Position numbers and translations under genes: made by a program
Assembly: GCA_035651115.1 (NCBI GenBank)
Contig: DASRGL010000363.1
Coordinates: 1 to 16,036, forward strand
Length of the DNA: 16,036 nucleotides
Source of the DNA: DASRGL01 sp035651115
GTDB lineage: Bacteria > Armatimonadota > Chthonomonadetes > Chthonomonadales > Chthonomonadaceae
Direction of reading: 5' to 3'
In this document: positions 13,627-16,036 of the stretch, in pieces
How positions within the stretch are numbered: the first letter of the stretch is position 1
Layout of the letters: every line of letters starts with the position of its first letter
The notes under the pieces: model-generated
The model's database searches: none
What the model was told of the DNA's origin: nothing
The model's input: only the letters and a program-made list of their open reading frames with translations

Positions 13627-15951
13627 ATGAATTTCGACGGCTATCTGCACGACCTGAAACGCGCCGAGTTCTATAAGGGCCAGATTGCGCACGTGGAGCG
13701 CATTCCGGCGCGGCAGGCGCGCTATGGCGCGCTGGAACGCCCGCTCCATTCGTCGCTGGACGCCAAGCTGCGGGAACTCGGCGTCCGGCGGCTCTACGCG
13801 CACCAGGCGGAGGCGGTCAACGCGGCGCGAGACGGTGAGCATGTCACCGTCGTCACGGCGACGGCCAGCGGCAAGACCCTCTGCTACAACCTGCCCGTCC
13901 TCGATGCCGTCTTGAGCGACAGCCGCGCTCGCGCCTTCTATCTCTTCCCGACCAAAGCTCTCGCGCAGGATCAGCTCGGCAAGCTGAACGACTTCGGCCT
14001 GTTCCCAACCGTCCGCTTCGCCACCTACGACGGCGACACGCCCGCCGCCGACCGCCGCTTCATCAAGAAGGGCGCGCACATCGTCCTGACCAACCCGGAT
14101 ATGCTGCATGTCGGTATCCTGCCCTATCACACGACCTGGAGCGGGTTCCTGGCAAATCTTAAGTATGTCGTCGTGGACGAGATGCACACCTATCGCGGCG
14201 TGTTCGGCGCGCACGTCGCCCATATTCTGCGGAGATTGCGGCGGGCCTGCGCCTTCTATGGGGCCGATCCGCAGTTCCTCTGCTGCTCGGCCACCATCGC
14301 CAACCCGGAGGAACTGACCCGGCGGCTGACCGGCGTGGACGGCCCTATCGTCGTGAACGAGAACGGCGCGCCCTCCGGCCCGCGCACCTTCGTCTTCTGG
14401 AACCCGCCGCTCGTAGACCTGGAACAGGGGCAGCGGCGCAGCGCGCACGTCGAGGCGACCGCGCTGTTCACCGACCTGGTGACGCAGGGCGTGCGGAACA
14501 TCACCTTCACCAAAGCGCGAAAGAGCGCGGAACTGATCCTGCGCTATGCCCGCAGCGACTTCGAGCAGCGCGCGCCCGACCTCGTGCCGCGCATCATGTC
14601 CTACCGCGCGGGCTACACGCCCCAGGAGCGGCGCAAGATCGAGCAGGGGCTTTTCACCGGCAAGCTGATCGGCGTCACGGCGACGAACGCGCTGGAACTG
14701 GGCGTGGACGTGGGCGGGCTGGACGCCACCGTGCTGACCGGCTATCCGGGAACCATCGCCAGCACCTGGCAGCAGGCGGGCCGCGCCGGGCGCGGCGGCG
14801 ACGAGGCGCTCTCCGTGCTGGTCGCCTTCGACAACCCGCTCGACCAGTTCCTCATGCGCCATCCCGACTACTTCTTCGGACGCCCGCACGAGCGCGCCAT
14901 CGTAGACCCGGACAACCGCCGCATCCTGGCGCAACACCTGCTCTGCGCCGCCTACGAGCGCGCCCTGTCGCCGGAAGACCTGCCCCGCTTCGGCCCGAAT
15001 GCCCGCATCGCTCTGGAGACGCTGACCGAACAGAACAAGCTGCTCTGGCGCGGCGGCAGGTGGCGCTTCACGGGCGGAGACTATCCGGCAGCGGGCGTCA
15101 ATATCCGGTCGGCCTCGGACAGCAGCTTCAAGATCGTGGATGAGGAACATGGCAGCCGTCTTGTCGGCACGGTGGAGGGCAATGTCGCCTACAGCACGAT
15201 CCATCCCGGAGCCATCTATCTCCATCAGGGCGAGACGTATCTCGTCACGCGGCTCGACATCGCAAACCAGACGGCGTTCGTGCGCCCCGCCGAGGCGAAC
15301 TACTACACGGAGGCGCGCGAGAATTCGCACATCCTGATTCTGGACACGAAGCAGAGCCGCGATCTGGGCCATACGAAGGCGTTCTTCGGCGAGGTCGTCG
15401 TGACGAAGCAGGTGGTCGGCTACCGGCGCAAGCGGCTGTTCAGCGACGAAGTTTTGGAGGTGGTGGACCTCGATCTGCCGGAGCAGACGTTCGAGACGGA
15501 GGCGTTCTGGTTCACCGTGCCGAACGCTATTCTGCGGACGCTGGTGACGGAGGGCGGCGACCTGGGCGGCAGCATCCATGCCATCGAACACGCGGCCATC
15601 GGCATGATGCCTCTGCTCTCCACCTGTGACCGCTGGGACGTGGGCGGCGTCTCCCATCCCGCGCACCCGGACACCGACCTGCCGACCATCTTCATTTACG
15701 ACGGCTATCCGGGCGGCGTGGGCATCGCCGAAGCGACCTACGCGACACTGGACGAACTGCTGCGCGCGACCCAGGAGATCATCGCGGACTGTCCATGCGC
15801 CGACGGCTGCCCGTCGTGCGTGCAGTCGCCCAAGTGCGGCAACAACAATATCCCGCTGGACAAGAACGGGGCCAGAAGGCTGCTGGAGTTGTTGGCCCCC
15901 CTCCCTGACCCTCTCCCCAAGAACAGAGGGAGGGAACGGTCAAAGCGTTGA
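13627..15951 (+). CDS. MrfA/YprA-like DEAD-box helicase with C-terminal Cys cluster
   Basis: A 774-residue superfamily 2 DNA helicase of the YprA/MrfA (Hrq1-like) group. Bacillus subtilis MrfA, with the exonuclease MrfB, repairs mitomycin-type DNA damage. Helicase motifs are TATASGKT (77-84, Walker A), VDEMH (183-187, Walker B), SAT (221-223), ATNALELGVDVGGLD (352-366) and QQAGRAGR (382-389). The C-terminal DUF1998/MZB region ends in a cysteine cluster (C722, C724, C728, C731, C737) that should bind metal, as in MrfA. No MrfB-like exonuclease gene lies in the window; a Uma2 nuclease gene is 12 bases upstream. The start is ATG 13627, with no strong ribosome site, suggesting coupling to Uma2. 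From about residue 756 the protein (LAPLPDPLPKNRGRERSKR) is read from repeat DNA, so the native end was probably near residue 755. Acts on DNA in the cytoplasm. Confidence 0.9.
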   Translation: MNFDGYLHDLKRAEFYKGQIAHVERIPARQARYGALERPLHSSLDAKLRELGVRRLYAHQAEAVNAARDGEHVTVVTATASGKTLCYNLPVLDAVLSDSRARAFYLFPTKALAQDQLGKLNDFGLFPTVRFATYDGDTPAADRRFIKKGAHIVLTNPDMLHVGILPYHTTWSGFLANLKYVVVDEMHTYRGVFGAHVAHILRRLRRACAFYGADPQFLCCSATIANPEELTRRLTGVDGPIVVNENGAPSGPRTFVFWNPPLVDLEQGQRRSAHVEATALFTDLVTQGVRNITFTKARKSAELILRYARSDFEQRAPDLVPRIMSYRAGYTPQERRKIEQGLFTGKLIGVTATNALELGVDVGGLDATVLTGYPGTIASTWQQAGRAGRGGDEALSVLVAFDNPLDQFLMRHPDYFFGRPHERAIVDPDNRRILAQHLLCAAYERALSPEDLPRFGPNARIALETLTEQNKLLWRGGRWRFTGGDYPAAGVNIRSASDSSFKIVDEEHGSRLVGTVEGNVAYSTIHPGAIYLHQGETYLVTRLDIANQTAFVRPAEANYYTEARENSHILILDTKQSRDLGHTKAFFGEVVVTKQVVGYRRKRLFSDEVLEVVDLDLPEQTFETEAFWFTVPNAILRTLVTEGGDLGGSIHAIEHAAIGMMPLLSTCDRWDVGGVSHPAHPDTDLPTIFIYDGYPGGVGIAEATYATLDELLRATQEIIADCPCADGCPSCVQSPKCGNNNIPLDKNGARRLLELLAPLPDPLPKNRGRERSKR

Positions 15952-16036
15952 TCTGTGCCGCTTCTTTGCACTCTGGCGGTATTTGAAAGAACAGATAAGC
16001 CTGCAAACTGCACGTTCCCTCCCTCTGTTCTTGGGG
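15897..16036. repeat. Inverted repeat (24 bp perfect arms) at the helicase 3' end, cut by the window edge
   Basis: The left arm ccccaagaacagagggaggg aacg (15915-15938) is the exact reverse complement of the last 24 bases (16013-16036). The interval is 74 bases. The left arm is preceded by ccccctccctgaccctct (15897-15914), so pairing may continue past the window edge. The left part is coding: it writes PLPDPLPKNRGRERSK and the helicase stops just after it (TGA 15949-15951). PLPDPLP tails are ones I recall from other bacterial proteins ending in this repeat type. A folded transcript would be a plausible terminator. Confidence 0.85.

Noticed and set aside
13231..15666. An 811-codon open frame on the minus strand across the helicase and Uma2 genes
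   Set aside because: It is antisense to a gene with complete helicase motifs. Its translation is Arg/Gly/Val-rich without any recognisable domain, as expected from GC-rich codon bias.
1..16036. rRNA, tRNA, phage, transposase or defence-system genes
   Set aside because: I found no tRNA cloverleaf, rRNA stretch, transposase or integrase motif. The MrfA-like helicase is better explained by DNA repair than by phage defence.

Overview
The window is GC-rich (clearly above 60% G+C by eye), densely coded bacterial DNA. It carries eleven intact protein genes, one gene running off the left edge, one decayed gene fragment and several inverted-repeat elements. Protein content points to a free-living bacterium of an environmental phylum such as Armatimonadota, Chloroflexota or Planctomycetota. 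The markers are a Uma2 nuclease, a PhyH dioxygenase, HEAT repeats, a cyclophilin, a class III-like PPK2, an MrfA-like helicase, and an arginine dihydrolase with a TIGR00300-type ornithine cyclodeaminase. I cannot fix the phylum from sequence alone. Non-ATG starts with good ribosome binding sites occur (TTG at 1179 and 11199).

Left part (1-5367): the first codons of a minus-strand gene lie divergent to a plus-strand run of a HEAT-repeat protein, a Cof-type HAD phosphatase and a polyphosphate kinase 2. PPK2 converges on a long minus-strand membrane protein. That protein joins a DUF2231 membrane region, a heavy-metal-binding CPMHP zinc-ribbon-like motif and two histidine-rich beta domains. An AT-rich hairpin of about 124 bp fills nearly all of the space between the two convergent stop codons.

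Centre (5368-7792): a divergent control region holds a sigma70-like promoter (5565-5593) for a two-gene operon with a 4-base ATGA overlap. The operon encodes an ornithine cyclodeaminase of the LOR/SDH (TIGR00300) type and a guanidinohydrolase closely resembling cyanobacterial arginine dihydrolase (ArgZ/AgrE). In cyanobacteria these two activities are one fused protein. Here they are separate and in reverse order. Together they would convert arginine to ornithine plus ammonia and then to proline, releasing nitrogen.

Right-centre (7703-11343): a minus-strand block, transcribed from right to left, holds two tandem GHMP sugar kinases and a secreted ceramidase-like hydrolase. The hydrolase's 5' end lies inside a cluster of repeats that includes a perfect 39-bp inverted repeat, so part of its signal peptide is written by repeat DNA. 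Its 3' end overlaps the end of the arginine dihydrolase gene on the opposite strand. A cyclophilin gene is divergent from the kinases, with an extended -10 promoter and a downstream hairpin.

Right part (11785-16036): a 456-bp gap contains a PIN-domain gene remnant on the minus strand. It is followed by a plus-strand run of a PhyH-family dioxygenase, a Uma2 nuclease and an MrfA/YprA-like DEAD-box helicase. The helicase C-terminus is encoded by another repeat, whose inverted partner runs to the window edge. The most notable points are the unfused arginine-to-proline module, the metal-related fusion protein, and several unrelated-looking repeat families sitting on gene boundaries and extending or remaking protein ends.
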